NCBI RefSeq assembly: GCF_037031285.1
Contig: NZ_JAYEZO010000001.1
Coordinates: forward strand, 806,001-870,000
Direction of reading: 5' to 3'
DNA from: Halobellus sp. LT62
Lineage (GTDB): Archaea > Halobacteriota > Halobacteria > Halobacteriales > Haloferacaceae
Length of the DNA stretch: 64,000 nucleotides
Of this stretch, positions 33,933 to 41,912 are shown piece by piece (position 1 is the stretch's first letter; the number at the start of each line of letters is the position of its first letter). Both the position numbers and the translations under genes were made by a program. The notes under the pieces were generated by a model. The model was not told where the DNA came from, made no database searches, and worked only from the letters and a program-made list of their open reading frames with translations.

Positions 33933-36143
33933 TCACCGTCCCGCTTCCGACGGCCCGACCGCCTCCAGCGCCGCCTCGAAGTCTGCCGCCGAGACGAGCA
34001 CCTCGTCGGCGTGCTCGTTGGCGGCCTCGCCCTCGTACGCGCTCGCGACCCGCTCGATCGCGCGCACCGAGGCGTCGCGGACGACCGCGGCGAGATCGGC
34101 TCCCGAATAGCCCTGCGTCGCCGCCGCGAGTTCCTCGCGGTCGACGTCGTCGGCCAGCGGCTTCTCGTCGAGGTGGACGTCGAGAATCTCTCGGCGGGCG
34201 GCCTCGTCGGGAGCGGGCACTTCGACGTGCGACTCCAAGCGTCCGGGCCGCAGGAGCGCCGGATCGAGCGCCCCCCGTCGATTGGTCGCCGCGAGGACGA
34301 CGAGGTTCGGATGGTCCGCCAGCCGATCGAGTTCCGTGAGGAGCTGGGAGACGACGCGCTCGCCGACCCCGGAATCGCCGCCCGCCGCGTCGCGGTCGGT
34401 CGCGACGGCGTCGATCTCGTCAAAGAAGACGATCGCCGGGGCGGCCTGTCGGGCGCGCTCGAACACCTCTCTCACTGCCTTCTCGGACTCGCCGACGTAG
34501 CGGTCCAAGAGTTCCGGTCCGGCCACCTGCACGAAGTTGACGCCGCTCTCGCCGGCGATCGCGCGAGCGAGGAGCGTCTTCCCCGTTCCGGGCGGGCCGT
34601 AGAGGAGGACGCCGGTCGGCGGCTCCGTCCTCGCGGCGTCGAACAGCGGCCCGTACGTCAGCGGCCACGTCACCGCGCGTTCGAGCGTCCGCTTGGCGTC
34701 GTCGAGCCCGCCCACGTCGGCGAACGTCGTCGTCGGCGACTCCGCGACGTACTCGCGCATCGCGGAGGGCTCGACCGCCGCCATCGCGGCCTCGACGTCG
34801 GCGCGGGTGACTTCGAGATCCGCGATCGGCGCGTTCGCGTCCTCGCGGCGGCCGCGACGCAGCGCGATCATCGCCGCCTCAGTCGCCAGCGATTCGAGGT
34901 CCGCGCCGACGAAGCCGTGCGTCCTCGCCGCCAGTCGGTCGATGTCGACGTCGTCGGCGAGCGGCATCCGCCGGGTGTGGACGTCGAGGATCTCCCGTCT
35001 CCCCTGCTCGTTCGGGACGCCGATCTCGATCTCGCGATCGAAGCGACCGCCCCGTCGAAGGGCGGGGTCCAGCGAGTCGACGCGGTTGGTCGCGCCGATG
35101 ACGACGACGTCGCCGCGGGCGTCGAGCCCGTCCATCAGCGACAGGAGCTGCCCGACGACGCGGTTCTCGACGTCGCCGCCGTCGTCGCGCTTGCCGGCGA
35201 TCGAATCGATCTCGTCGAAGAAGACGATCGCGGGCGCGTTCTCGCGGGCATCGACGAACTTCTCTCTGAGCTTCTCCTCGGACTCGCCCTTGTACTTCGA
35301 CATAATCTCGGGGCCGGAGACGTCGATGAACGTCGCGTCGACCTCGTTGGCGACGGCCTTCGCGATGAGTGTCTTCCCGGTTCCCGGCGGCCCGTGGAGG
35401 AGGACGCCCTTCGGCGGATCGACGCCGAGGTGAGCGAACACCTCCGGCTCCGAGAGGGGCAGTTCGATCATCTCTCTCACCAAATCGAGCTCCTCGTCGA
35501 GGCCGCCGATGTCCTCGTAGGTGACCGTCGGCGTCGCGCCCGGTGTTCCGCTCGCGGTGTCGGTAGCGCCCCCGGTCGTCGATCCGCTCTCGGAGCCGCC
35601 GCTGCTGCCGCCCGAGAGCGAGGAGACGACGCGGCTCAACCGACCGCCGCGGTGCAACCGGAGCTCCGTCGCGTCGGTGACGCGGACCATCCCGTCGGGC
35701 TCCGTTGCGTCGACGGCGAACGGGTCGTCGCTCAGCGTCTCGAAGTGGATCTGGCCGCCGGGTTGGATGGGTCGATCCCGGATCGCGCGCTTGATCAGTT
35801 CGACCGCGCGGTCCTCGTCGGAGAAGGCGACGTCGTCGGGCATCGAGAGCGTCACCGAGGTCGCGTCCTCGACGTCGATCTTTCGAACGGTGACGGACTC
35901 ACCGATCTTCGCACCCGCGTTCGTCCGCGTGTCGGCGTCGACGAGGACGACGTCGTCGGGGACGCCGCCGCCCGCCGGCCACACTTTCGCGACGGTCTCG
36001 CGCTCGCCCGCGACGACGACGGTGTCGCCGCTGAGGACGCCGAGTCGCCGCCGCGCCGGTTCGGGCAGCCGCGCGATCCCGCGTCCGGCGTCCCGTTTTT
36101 CGGCCCCGCGAACGGTCAGTTCGAGGACGTCGTCCGCGCTCAT
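33933..36143 (-). CDS. Cdc48/VCP-type AAA+ ATPase
   Basis: 736 aa. N-terminal double-psi barrel (RGIARLPEPARRRLGVLSGDTVVV) and small barrel, a Gly/Ser/Thr linker around residues 173-205, then two AAA modules. Walker A: GPPGTGKT at 251-258 and 516-523. Walker B: FFDEID in both. Sensor/arginine-finger regions ATNR...LRRGGRFDREIEI and LLRPGRLESHVEV. Cdc48 unfolds proteins for the proteasome; both ATPase sites look intact. Haloarchaea have several paralogues and this one lacks the C-terminal HbYX-like tail (it ends PSEAGR). Start fixed at MSADDVLEL, although the frame is open for 31 more codons. Confidence 0.92.
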   Translation of the reverse strand: MSADDVLELTVRGAEKRDAGRGIARLPEPARRRLGVLSGDTVVVAGERETVAKVWPAGGGVPDDVVLVDADTRTNAGAKIGESVTVRKIDVEDATSVTLSMPDDVAFSDEDRAVELIKRAIRDRPIQPGGQIHFETLSDDPFAVDATEPDGMVRVTDATELRLHRGGRLSRVVSSLSGGSSGGSESGSTTGGATDTASGTPGATPTVTYEDIGGLDEELDLVREMIELPLSEPEVFAHLGVDPPKGVLLHGPPGTGKTLIAKAVANEVDATFIDVSGPEIMSKYKGESEEKLREKFVDARENAPAIVFFDEIDSIAGKRDDGGDVENRVVGQLLSLMDGLDARGDVVVIGATNRVDSLDPALRRGGRFDREIEIGVPNEQGRREILDVHTRRMPLADDVDIDRLAARTHGFVGADLESLATEAAMIALRRGRREDANAPIADLEVTRADVEAAMAAVEPSAMREYVAESPTTTFADVGGLDDAKRTLERAVTWPLTYGPLFDAARTEPPTGVLLYGPPGTGKTLLARAIAGESGVNFVQVAGPELLDRYVGESEKAVREVFERARQAAPAIVFFDEIDAVATDRDAAGGDSGVGERVVSQLLTELDRLADHPNLVVLAATNRRGALDPALLRPGRLESHVEVPAPDEAARREILDVHLDEKPLADDVDREELAAATQGYSGADLAAVVRDASVRAIERVASAYEGEAANEHADEVLVSAADFEAALEAVGPSEAGR

Positions 36144-36246
36144 ACGCCCGCTTCGGGTCGATCGCTCTTTTGTCTTGCCCGCCACAGTCCGGCGAACCGA
36201 CACGGTCGGGGGAAGCGTTTTGACTCGTGGCACCAATCCACACAGT

Positions 36247-36381
36247 ATGGTGTCGACCGTCGAACGGGACGGAGGAACGTGGTACCAGTGCGACGAGTGC
36301 GGGCTGTTGCTCGACGACGAACAGGACGCGAAAGCACACGAGGCGAACTGCGACGCGGAGGACCCGTCATACCTCCAGTGA
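36247..36381 (+). CDS. 44-aa C2HC zinc-finger protein (DUF7128-like)
   Basis: MVSTVERDGGTWYQCDECGLLLDDEQDAKAH, then EANCDAEDPSYLQ: CxxC plus His and Cys spaced as a single zinc finger. The EDPSYLQ ending is characteristic of a very widespread haloarchaeal family. A TTTTGA element near 36218-36223 precedes it by about 27 bp and the start is leaderless. The role is unknown; such single-finger proteins influence biofilm and swarming in Haloferax in at least one family. Confidence 0.82.
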   Translation: MVSTVERDGGTWYQCDECGLLLDDEQDAKAHEANCDAEDPSYLQ

Positions 36382-36393
36382 GTCGCCCTCGGC

Positions 36394-37161
36394 TCATTCG
36401 AGGAGCAGCCATCCCGCGACGCCGACGGTAGCCGCGACGATCGCGATCACGACGAGCGCCAGCAGTAGTTCGCGGGTGAGGAGGATCACGCCGACGCCGA
36501 CGAGGAGCGCGGCGGCTGTGAGCGTGAGGAACGCGATTGCTTCCGAGGACCCGCGGCGCGCCTTCGCGACGGCGGCCGTGATCTCCTCTATCGAGAGCCC
36601 GCGCGCGATCGCGTCCCAATTCGACGCTGGCGTCGACAGACTCCCGAGCGTCGCCGACGATCCGGGGGTCCCGCGGGTTCCGCGCGTGTTCGTGTTCTTG
36701 CGACGGACGACGGTGGGCTCGCTCGCCGTCTCGGTCGCATCGGAGCGACCGTCGGCCGACTGTTCGGCGGTTCTTCGCTGTCCGGCCGACTGATTCGACC
36801 GGCTCGAATCCGGGTCCGAACCGGGCCGCTCGCCGTCGGTCGCGTTCGGAACGATCGTGAGTTCGACGTAGGAGACCTCCGCGCCGTACCCCGAGACTAC
36901 CTTGAGTCGCCCGGTGACCGGCCGCCGGTCGGGGAGGACGCCGATCGGCACGCGCTTTGTCGCGTCCTCTTCGACGTAGTGGTTCACCTCGTCGACCCGC
37001 GAGACCCGCGAGAGGTCGTCGTCGAGGTGGAGGTGAACGTGGGTCGCACCGCCCGCGTTGTCGAATTCGACGTGGAACGGCCCCTCCGCGGTGAAGGCAC
37101 TCGGCGCGTCGATGGCGTGGACGGATCCGTTGTTCAGTCCCACCCGTAGCGACTCTGGCAC
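36394..37161 (-). CDS. Haloarchaeal membrane-anchored protein with N-terminal beta domain
   Basis: 255 aa from GTG 37161. Residues 1-105 form a beta-rich domain (SLRVGLNNGSVHAIDAPSAF, ATHVHLHLDDDLSRVSRVDEVNHYVEED, GRLKVVSGYGAEVSYVELTIV). A Ser/Arg/Asp linker of about 60 residues follows, then two C-terminal helices (IAFLTLTAAALLVGVGVILL and LLLALVVIAIVAATVGVAGWLLLE). The domain is likely cytoplasmic and tethered. Similar to a haloarchaeal DUF7524-type family of unknown function. Confidence 0.7.
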   Translation of the reverse strand: MPESLRVGLNNGSVHAIDAPSAFTAEGPFHVEFDNAGGATHVHLHLDDDLSRVSRVDEVNHYVEEDATKRVPIGVLPDRRPVTGRLKVVSGYGAEVSYVELTIVPNATDGERPGSDPDSSRSNQSAGQRRTAEQSADGRSDATETASEPTVVRRKNTNTRGTRGTPGSSATLGSLSTPASNWDAIARGLSIEEITAAVAKARRGSSEAIAFLTLTAAALLVGVGVILLTRELLLALVVIAIVAATVGVAGWLLLE

Positions 37162-37225
37162 GTCGCCGACGACGCGGCGTATCTGTAAAAGGCTTTATGC
37201 GGTTACCGGGCCGAGTCTCGATCCG

Positions 37226-37414
37226 CTATTCGTCGTCGCGCATATCCGGCGGCAGCAGGTTCGGAATCCCGTCCTCGATCGGGTACACTTCGCCCGTGAC
37301 GGTACCGATGAGTCGGCCTTCGAGGATCTCCTCGCCGTCGCGTTCGTCGACTTCGAGTTCGAGGTCGCTCTTGTCGAGGGGGTCACAGAGGATGTCCATC
37401 AGAGACTCTTTCAT
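37226..37414 (-). CDS. Trm112 family methyltransferase activator
   Basis: 62 aa. MKESLMDILCDPLDKSDLELEVDE, then GRLIGTVTGEVYPIEDGIPNLLPPDMR: the Trm112 zinc-binding-like fold, with the conserved DILxCP start (here ILCDPLDK, one Cys) and 'YPIxDGIPxLLPxD' end. In archaea Trm112 activates several SAM methyltransferases acting on tRNA, rRNA and release factor. The loss of most zinc cysteines is usual in haloarchaea. Confidence 0.85.
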   Translation of the reverse strand: MKESLMDILCDPLDKSDLELEVDERDGEEILEGRLIGTVTGEVYPIEDGIPNLLPPDMRDDE

Positions 37415-37507
37415 TAGGAGAGGGAAGGAAACCGGCGGTGAAAAGAATACGGGTTCGCGAGTCGTGGCGGGGAGACGGTCGACGGCCGAGGCGCTCGACG
37501 GCGCGGC

Positions 37508-38833
37508 CTACTCGCCGAACGGGTTCGCCAGTTCGATCGTCTCCGCGCGGTCGGGGCCGACGCCGACGGCGTAGATCGGCGCGTCGACCTCCTCGGAGAG
37601 GTAGTCGAGGTACGCCCGCGCGTTCGCGGGGACGGCGTCGTACCCCTCCTCGGCGACGGCGGTCCAGTCGACCTCGTCCCACGTCTCGAACTCCCGGAGG
37701 TTCGGCTCACAGCGGCCCCAGCGCTCGGTCGTCGCGGGCATCGTGAACCGCTCCTCGCCGTCGAGGTCGTAGGAGTGTCCGACCTTCACTTCGTCGAGGC
37801 CGGCGAGCACGTCGATGTGGTTGACCGCGATGCCGGTGAAGCCGTTGGCGCGCGCGGCGTGTCTGAGCATCGGAACGTCGAGCCAGCCGATGCGTCGGGG
37901 GCGTCCGGTGACGGTGCCGAACTCGCCGCCCTTCTCGCGGATGTAATCGGCGAGCTCCTCGTCGTCGTCGGTGAGCTCCGTCGGGAGCGGACCGGTGCCG
38001 ACCCGCGAGAGGTACGCCTTGACGATGCCGACGACCTCGCCGCGGCCGACGACGGTCGGACCGACGCCCGTGCCGGTCGACGCGCCGCCGGCGGTCGGGT
38101 TCGAGGAGGTGACGTACGGGTAGATGCCGTGGTCGATGTCGATGGAGGTACCCTGCGCGCCCTCGAACAGGACGTCGTCGCCGTCGTCGAGATAGCTTCC
38201 GAGGAACTCCCCGGCGTTGACAGTCATCGACTCCCGCTGGAGGCGCTCGCCGATCTCTCGGTACTCCTCGAAGACGGCGTCGACGTCGAAGGCCTCGCCG
38301 GCGTCGATGCCGAAGACGTCCTCGGCGAGCGCGCGCTTCTGCGGGACGACGTACTCCAGTCGGTCGCGGAGGACGTCGGGGTCGAGCAGGTCGCCGATTC
38401 GGATGCCGCGACGGCCTGCTTTGTCCTCGTAGGTCGGCCCGATGCCGCGTCCGGTCGTCCCGGCTTCGAGACCGGAGTCGGATTTGGCCTCCTCCTCGAT
38501 GCCGTCGAGGACGCGGTGGTACGGCATAATCACGTGGGCGCGTCGGGCGACGCGAACGTCGGGGTCGAGGTCGCGTTCGCGAAGTTCGTCGATCTCCGAG
38601 AACAGCGTCTTCGGGTTGACGACGCAGCCGTTGCCGAGCACGCCGACCTTGTCGCGGACGGCCCCGCTCGGAACGAGAGAGAGTTTGTACTCGTCGCCGC
38701 CTTCGACGACGGTGTGGCCTGCGTTGTCGCCGCCCTGATACCGGGCGACGACGTCGGCGTCGCCTCCCCACAGGTCGACGAGCGCACCTTTGCCCTCGTC
38801 GCCGAGTTGGGAGCCGACGATCGTGACGGTCAT
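37508..38833 (-). CDS. purA: Adenylosuccinate synthetase
   Basis: 441 aa. GTP-dependent condensation of IMP with aspartate, first committed step to AMP. Motifs: GSQLGDEGKGALVD (P-loop with catalytic Asp), GGDNAGHTVV, GRGIGPTYEDKAGRRGIR, FEGAQGTSIDIDHGIYPYVTSSN and TGRPRRIGWLD. The start MTVTIVGSQLGDEGKG is certain from the family. A minus-strand TTTTAC box lies about 26 bp upstream. Confidence 0.97.
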   Translation of the reverse strand: MTVTIVGSQLGDEGKGALVDLWGGDADVVARYQGGDNAGHTVVEGGDEYKLSLVPSGAVRDKVGVLGNGCVVNPKTLFSEIDELRERDLDPDVRVARRAHVIMPYHRVLDGIEEEAKSDSGLEAGTTGRGIGPTYEDKAGRRGIRIGDLLDPDVLRDRLEYVVPQKRALAEDVFGIDAGEAFDVDAVFEEYREIGERLQRESMTVNAGEFLGSYLDDGDDVLFEGAQGTSIDIDHGIYPYVTSSNPTAGGASTGTGVGPTVVGRGEVVGIVKAYLSRVGTGPLPTELTDDDEELADYIREKGGEFGTVTGRPRRIGWLDVPMLRHAARANGFTGIAVNHIDVLAGLDEVKVGHSYDLDGEERFTMPATTERWGRCEPNLREFETWDEVDWTAVAEEGYDAVPANARAYLDYLSEEVDAPIYAVGVGPDRAETIELANPFGE

Positions 38834-39072
38834 ACACGCCGATTCTTGACGCCGCGTAAAACCCATTACGGTCCGCCGCCGCGAGATATGCACGTTCTTG
38901 GATTAGCGTGACGGTTATCGTCACCTCAGTACGCAGCTATCTGCTATTCTCCGTCTTGAGCCTGCGTTCGATAACGAGGCCGCCTCGTCGGCAGACCCGA
39001 ATCGTTAATTACGCCTGCCACCGTACCCCGTGGTACCCCCTGTGATGTGGTTCTGCGGATCGGAGGGTAACA
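38834..39072. other. Gene-free region between purA and the divergent regulator gene
   Basis: Holds the purA TATA (38856-38863), a six-base-pair hairpin GTGACG-GTTAT-CGTCAC (about 38908-38924) and a GTACC-rich imperfect palindrome near 39024-39042. There is no open frame of protein character. The hairpin could be an operator or a small transcript element; no further evidence. Confidence 0.4.
38856..38863 (-). promoter_or_regulatory. TATA box for purA
   Basis: Minus strand GGTTTTAC, 23-30 bp before the purA ATG at 38833. Confidence 0.55.
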
Positions 39073-39080
39073 TTTAAATC
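39072..39080 (+). promoter_or_regulatory. TATA box for the coiled-coil winged-helix regulator
   Basis: ATTTAAATC, preceded by the purine-rich GGAGGGTAAC (BRE-like), about 26-34 bp before the ATG at 39106: one of the most canonical promoters in the window. Confidence 0.75.
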
Positions 39081-39105
39081 CTGCCCAGACAAGTTAACAG
39101 ATGAC

Positions 39106-39411
39106 ATGATAGACCGACTCGAAAAGGAAGTGGATATGCTTGAACGCCACTTACAGGTCCTGAAGATGGTCATCGAGAGCGAACCGATCGGCATCGTGAA
39201 GATGTCGAACGAGACCGGCTACCCCCATCACAAAGTTCGCTACTCCCTCCGCGTCCTCGAAGAGGAGAATCTCATCGAACCGTCCAGTCAGGGCGCGATC
39301 ACGACCGAACGAACCGCGGAGTTCGTCGACGAACTCGACGAGAAACTGGACCAGATCGTCGACAAACTCGACGAGATGAAGATCGAAGAAGCGGTCGAAG
39401 TCGAAAGCTGA
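39106..39411 (+). CDS. Winged-helix regulator with flanking coiled coils
   Basis: 101 aa. N-terminal helix (MIDRLEKEVDMLERHLQVLKMVIES), winged helix (EPIGIVKMSNETGYPHHKVRYSLRVLEEENLIEPSSQGAITTER) and C-terminal heptad helix (VDELDEKLDQIVDKLDEMKIEEAVEVES). This fits the conserved archaeal predicted-regulator family (COG3432-like). It probably forms a dimer through the coiled coils. Strong promoter, single gene. The last 11 bp are part of a tandem repeat. Confidence 0.8.
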   Translation: MIDRLEKEVDMLERHLQVLKMVIESEPIGIVKMSNETGYPHHKVRYSLRVLEEENLIEPSSQGAITTERTAEFVDELDEKLDQIVDKLDEMKIEEAVEVES

Positions 39412-39440
39412 GCACGGTCGTCGAAGGCTGAGCACCGTCT
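39401..39440. repeat. 20-bp tandem duplication across the regulator stop codon
   Basis: Copy one TCGAAAGCTGAGCACGGTCG (39401-39420) contains the TGA stop. Copy two at 39421-39440 differs at three of 20 positions and repeats the TGA. Confidence 0.8.
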
Positions 39441-39542
39441 TCTGGCGAGCGCGCGCTCGCGCGCCTCTTTCTCTGTTCTGCGCTGCCTCGACGAGTGTTT
39501 CAGTCGTATTCGTCCGCCGGGACGAGAATCGACTCGACCCGA

Positions 39543-41789
39543 TCAGAGATCGGGGACGTTCAGGTGGAACTCGCCGTTTCGCGCCTCGACGAGACAGAGG
39601 TGATAGCCGCGCTTTCGGGAGAGTTTGACGAACGAGCGTTTCTTCGACCGCGAGAGGAGCCCACCGCCGGTCTCCTCGCTGACGGTCTCCAGCGCGCCCG
39701 GCTCGTAGAACGATTCGGTGACGTAGAAGCCCGCCGAGAGCGACTCGTCGTTCTCGGCGATAATGCCGGTGTTCGTCACGAGCGACCCGACCATCGCCTC
39801 GGTCGTCGCGTTTCGGGAGTCGTTGATGTCGGCGACGAACAGCGGATCGCCCATCTTGTCGCGGAAGATGACGTCGAAGTCCCGCCGTTCGACCCCGTCT
39901 TCGGTGTCGACGCCGACAGTGCCGTACAGTTCGATGCGGTCGATCTCTGGGATCGCATCGAAGACGCCGGCCATCCCCGTTCGGTTTCCGGTCTCGCCGA
40001 TCTCATAGAGCAGATCCGTCACCAGCCACTCCGCGAACGAGTACTCGGTGCTGTCGCGGAGGAACTCCGCGTACGGCCGCCCGCCGACGGCGAGTCCATC
40101 GGTCTCGAACGTGGTGTGATGTTCCAATCGGAGGTTCTTCGAGACGTCCTCACGCGACGCCTCCCCGGCGTGTGCGTGTTCGAGCGTCGCCTCTCCCTTC
40201 CGGTCATAACGGACGAACAGGTTCGTCCCCGAGAGCGCTCGTTCGGGGGACATCGACGTGTCACCGACCGATTCCGATTCGCCGTCGAGTTCGGATTTCA
40301 GCCGCTCGACTTCGGCTTTGAGTGTCTCTCGCTCGGCTTCGAGTTCCTCGATCCGATCGCGTTGATCGTCGCGCTCGGTTTCGAGCGCGGTGAGTCGCTG
40401 CTGTGTTTCCTCTCGCTCCTCTCTGAGCGACGCCCGCTCTTCTTTCAGCGTCTCGCGCTCGGATTCGAGTTCGTCGATCCGGTCTCTGGCGCGTGAAAGC
40501 CGCTTTTTCAACCGACCGGTGTCGTCGTTCCCCCGCCGTCCGCTTCGATCGCGCTGTGTCTCTCTCGACTGTGCCGAGTCGGCCGAGGTTCCCCGATCAC
40601 GCGCCTGTCGCCGGGCGGCCTGCTGTTTCTGTAGTTGTGCCACCCGCTCGGTGGCCGACTGTGCCGCCGACTCGTCGGCGCGCTGTGCGGTCCCGTTGTT
40701 GCTGGACTCGCTCGGATCGAGAGACGGAATCGTCTTGGCCTTTCGCCAGCGCTCCTCGTCGGAGAAGACGCCGTCGGCACCGCCCGACGGCTCATCGGCC
40801 GTTTCGCCCCCCGAAGACGGGGGTTCCGTCGCTACCGGGTCCGCCCCGGAACCGACCGCGTCGCCGTCGCCGGCCGCTGGACTGGTGGCTGCGTTCTCAG
40901 CATCGTCGTCCGCACCGGCCGTCTCGGTCGGTTCGGATTCGACGTCCTCGTCGGATCTGCTGCCGTCGGCAGCGTCCTCATCGGACCCGCTGTCGTCGGC
41001 GTCAGCCCTGTCGTCGTCGTTAGCCCTGCCGCCGGCTTTGGACTTGTCGTCCTCGTCGGGTCCGCTGTCACCCCGTTCGACGTTTGCACCGTCGTCCGCA
41101 CCCGCGTCTTCGGGCCCGTCGTCCGCCGTGTCGGCAGCGACGGCCGCGGTATCGGTGTCCGCCTCGTCGGTCGAATCTGTCCCGTCATCGGTCGAATCCG
41201 TTTCGTCGGCGGCGTCGGACTCGTCGCCGTCGTCCGGCTCCGGATCGGGCAGTGCCGGAATCTCGACGAGTTCGACGTCGGTGTCGATCACTTCGTAGAT
41301 GCCGACCTCGTCCGCGGCGGTCTCGAAGGCCTCATCGCCCGTGATCAACCGTTCGGAGCTCCCCACGAACGCGGCGCTCATCGACTTTCCGCCGTGATAG
41401 ACGACGTAGTAATCCCCGGAGAGAACGTTTTCGGAGAGTTCGATATACCCCGTAAAACCGCCGTTCGAAAGCGTCTGATCCGCGTCCGTCAGTGACGTCT
41501 CGTTCGTGTAGTAGCGTGCCTGCGTCTCCCCGCCGCGTTCCTGCATCGAAAACAGCAGCGGAAGGCTCGGATCTGCCGCGCGGTACGCGGTCAGTTCAGC
41601 GTCCTCGAAGTCCCCGATGTCCCCCTCGAAAACGCCGACGACGCGCCCGTTCAGAAAGAACGCCCACGTCATCCCGGCGGAGACGGCTCCACTGAACTCG
41701 GCGTCGGCGAGCTCGTGGAGCCCCTCGTATCCGTCCGGTGTGGCGACCGTCTCCCAATCGGTCACCACGTCGATAGTTCGACTGTTCAT
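39543..41789 (-). CDS. 748-aa protein: N-terminal domain, acidic linker, coiled coil, C-terminal nuclease-like domain
   Basis: Four regions. (1) Residues 1-180: compact domain (DWETVATPDGYEGLHELADAEFSGAVSAG, FLNGRVVGVFEGDIGDF, GFTGYIELSENVLSGDYYVVYHGGKSMSAAFVGSSERLITGDEAF) resembling a haloarchaeal DUF of unknown function. (2) 181-340: Asp/Glu/Ser-rich linker. (3) 380-505: Arg/Glu-rich heptads (RLKKRLSRARDRIDELESERETLKEE...), a coiled coil. (4) 510-748: domain with 'ETFDVIFRDKMGDPLFVADINDSR'-type core (FDVIF 638-642, ADIND 653-657), reminiscent of restriction-endonuclease-like folds but without a clear (D/E)xK lysine. No transmembrane segment, so a cytosolic scaffold. Clearly a real gene; the function is not known. 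Confidence 0.75.
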   Translation of the reverse strand: MNSRTIDVVTDWETVATPDGYEGLHELADAEFSGAVSAGMTWAFFLNGRVVGVFEGDIGDFEDAELTAYRAADPSLPLLFSMQERGGETQARYYTNETSLTDADQTLSNGGFTGYIELSENVLSGDYYVVYHGGKSMSAAFVGSSERLITGDEAFETAADEVGIYEVIDTDVELVEIPALPDPEPDDGDESDAADETDSTDDGTDSTDEADTDTAAVAADTADDGPEDAGADDGANVERGDSGPDEDDKSKAGGRANDDDRADADDSGSDEDAADGSRSDEDVESEPTETAGADDDAENAATSPAAGDGDAVGSGADPVATEPPSSGGETADEPSGGADGVFSDEERWRKAKTIPSLDPSESSNNGTAQRADESAAQSATERVAQLQKQQAARRQARDRGTSADSAQSRETQRDRSGRRGNDDTGRLKKRLSRARDRIDELESERETLKEERASLREEREETQQRLTALETERDDQRDRIEELEAERETLKAEVERLKSELDGESESVGDTSMSPERALSGTNLFVRYDRKGEATLEHAHAGEASREDVSKNLRLEHHTTFETDGLAVGGRPYAEFLRDSTEYSFAEWLVTDLLYEIGETGNRTGMAGVFDAIPEIDRIELYGTVGVDTEDGVERRDFDVIFRDKMGDPLFVADINDSRNATTEAMVGSLVTNTGIIAENDESLSAGFYVTESFYEPGALETVSEETGGGLLSRSKKRSFVKLSRKRGYHLCLVEARNGEFHLNVPDL

Positions 41790-41872
41790 CCCTGTGTGTA
41801 TCGCCGAATCCGCATCAAATACTTTCCGGAGAGTCTGACGGTCGTCGGACGGGCTGTCCGGGCTCTCGAATT

Positions 41873-41912
41873 GTCAGTCACGACGTCAAGACGGACAGTC
41901 AGTCACCACGTC
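41873..41912. repeat. 15-bp duplication across the M20 gene stop codon
   Basis: GTCAGTCACGACGTC (41873-41887) and GTCAGTCACCACGTC (41898-41912) differ at one base. The second holds the stop codon of the M20 gene (41899-41901, minus strand). Confidence 0.65.

Noticed and set aside
34011-36431. 806-aa open frame on the plus strand opposite the Cdc48-type gene
   Set aside because: Arg/Asp-biased antisense shadow typical of high-GC genomes; the minus strand has both Walker motifs and a perfect AAA protein.
39024-39042. Box C/D small RNA near the GTACC palindrome
   Set aside because: A TGATG-like box C is present (about 39040-39050) but no convincing box D or internal C'/D' pair at the right distance.
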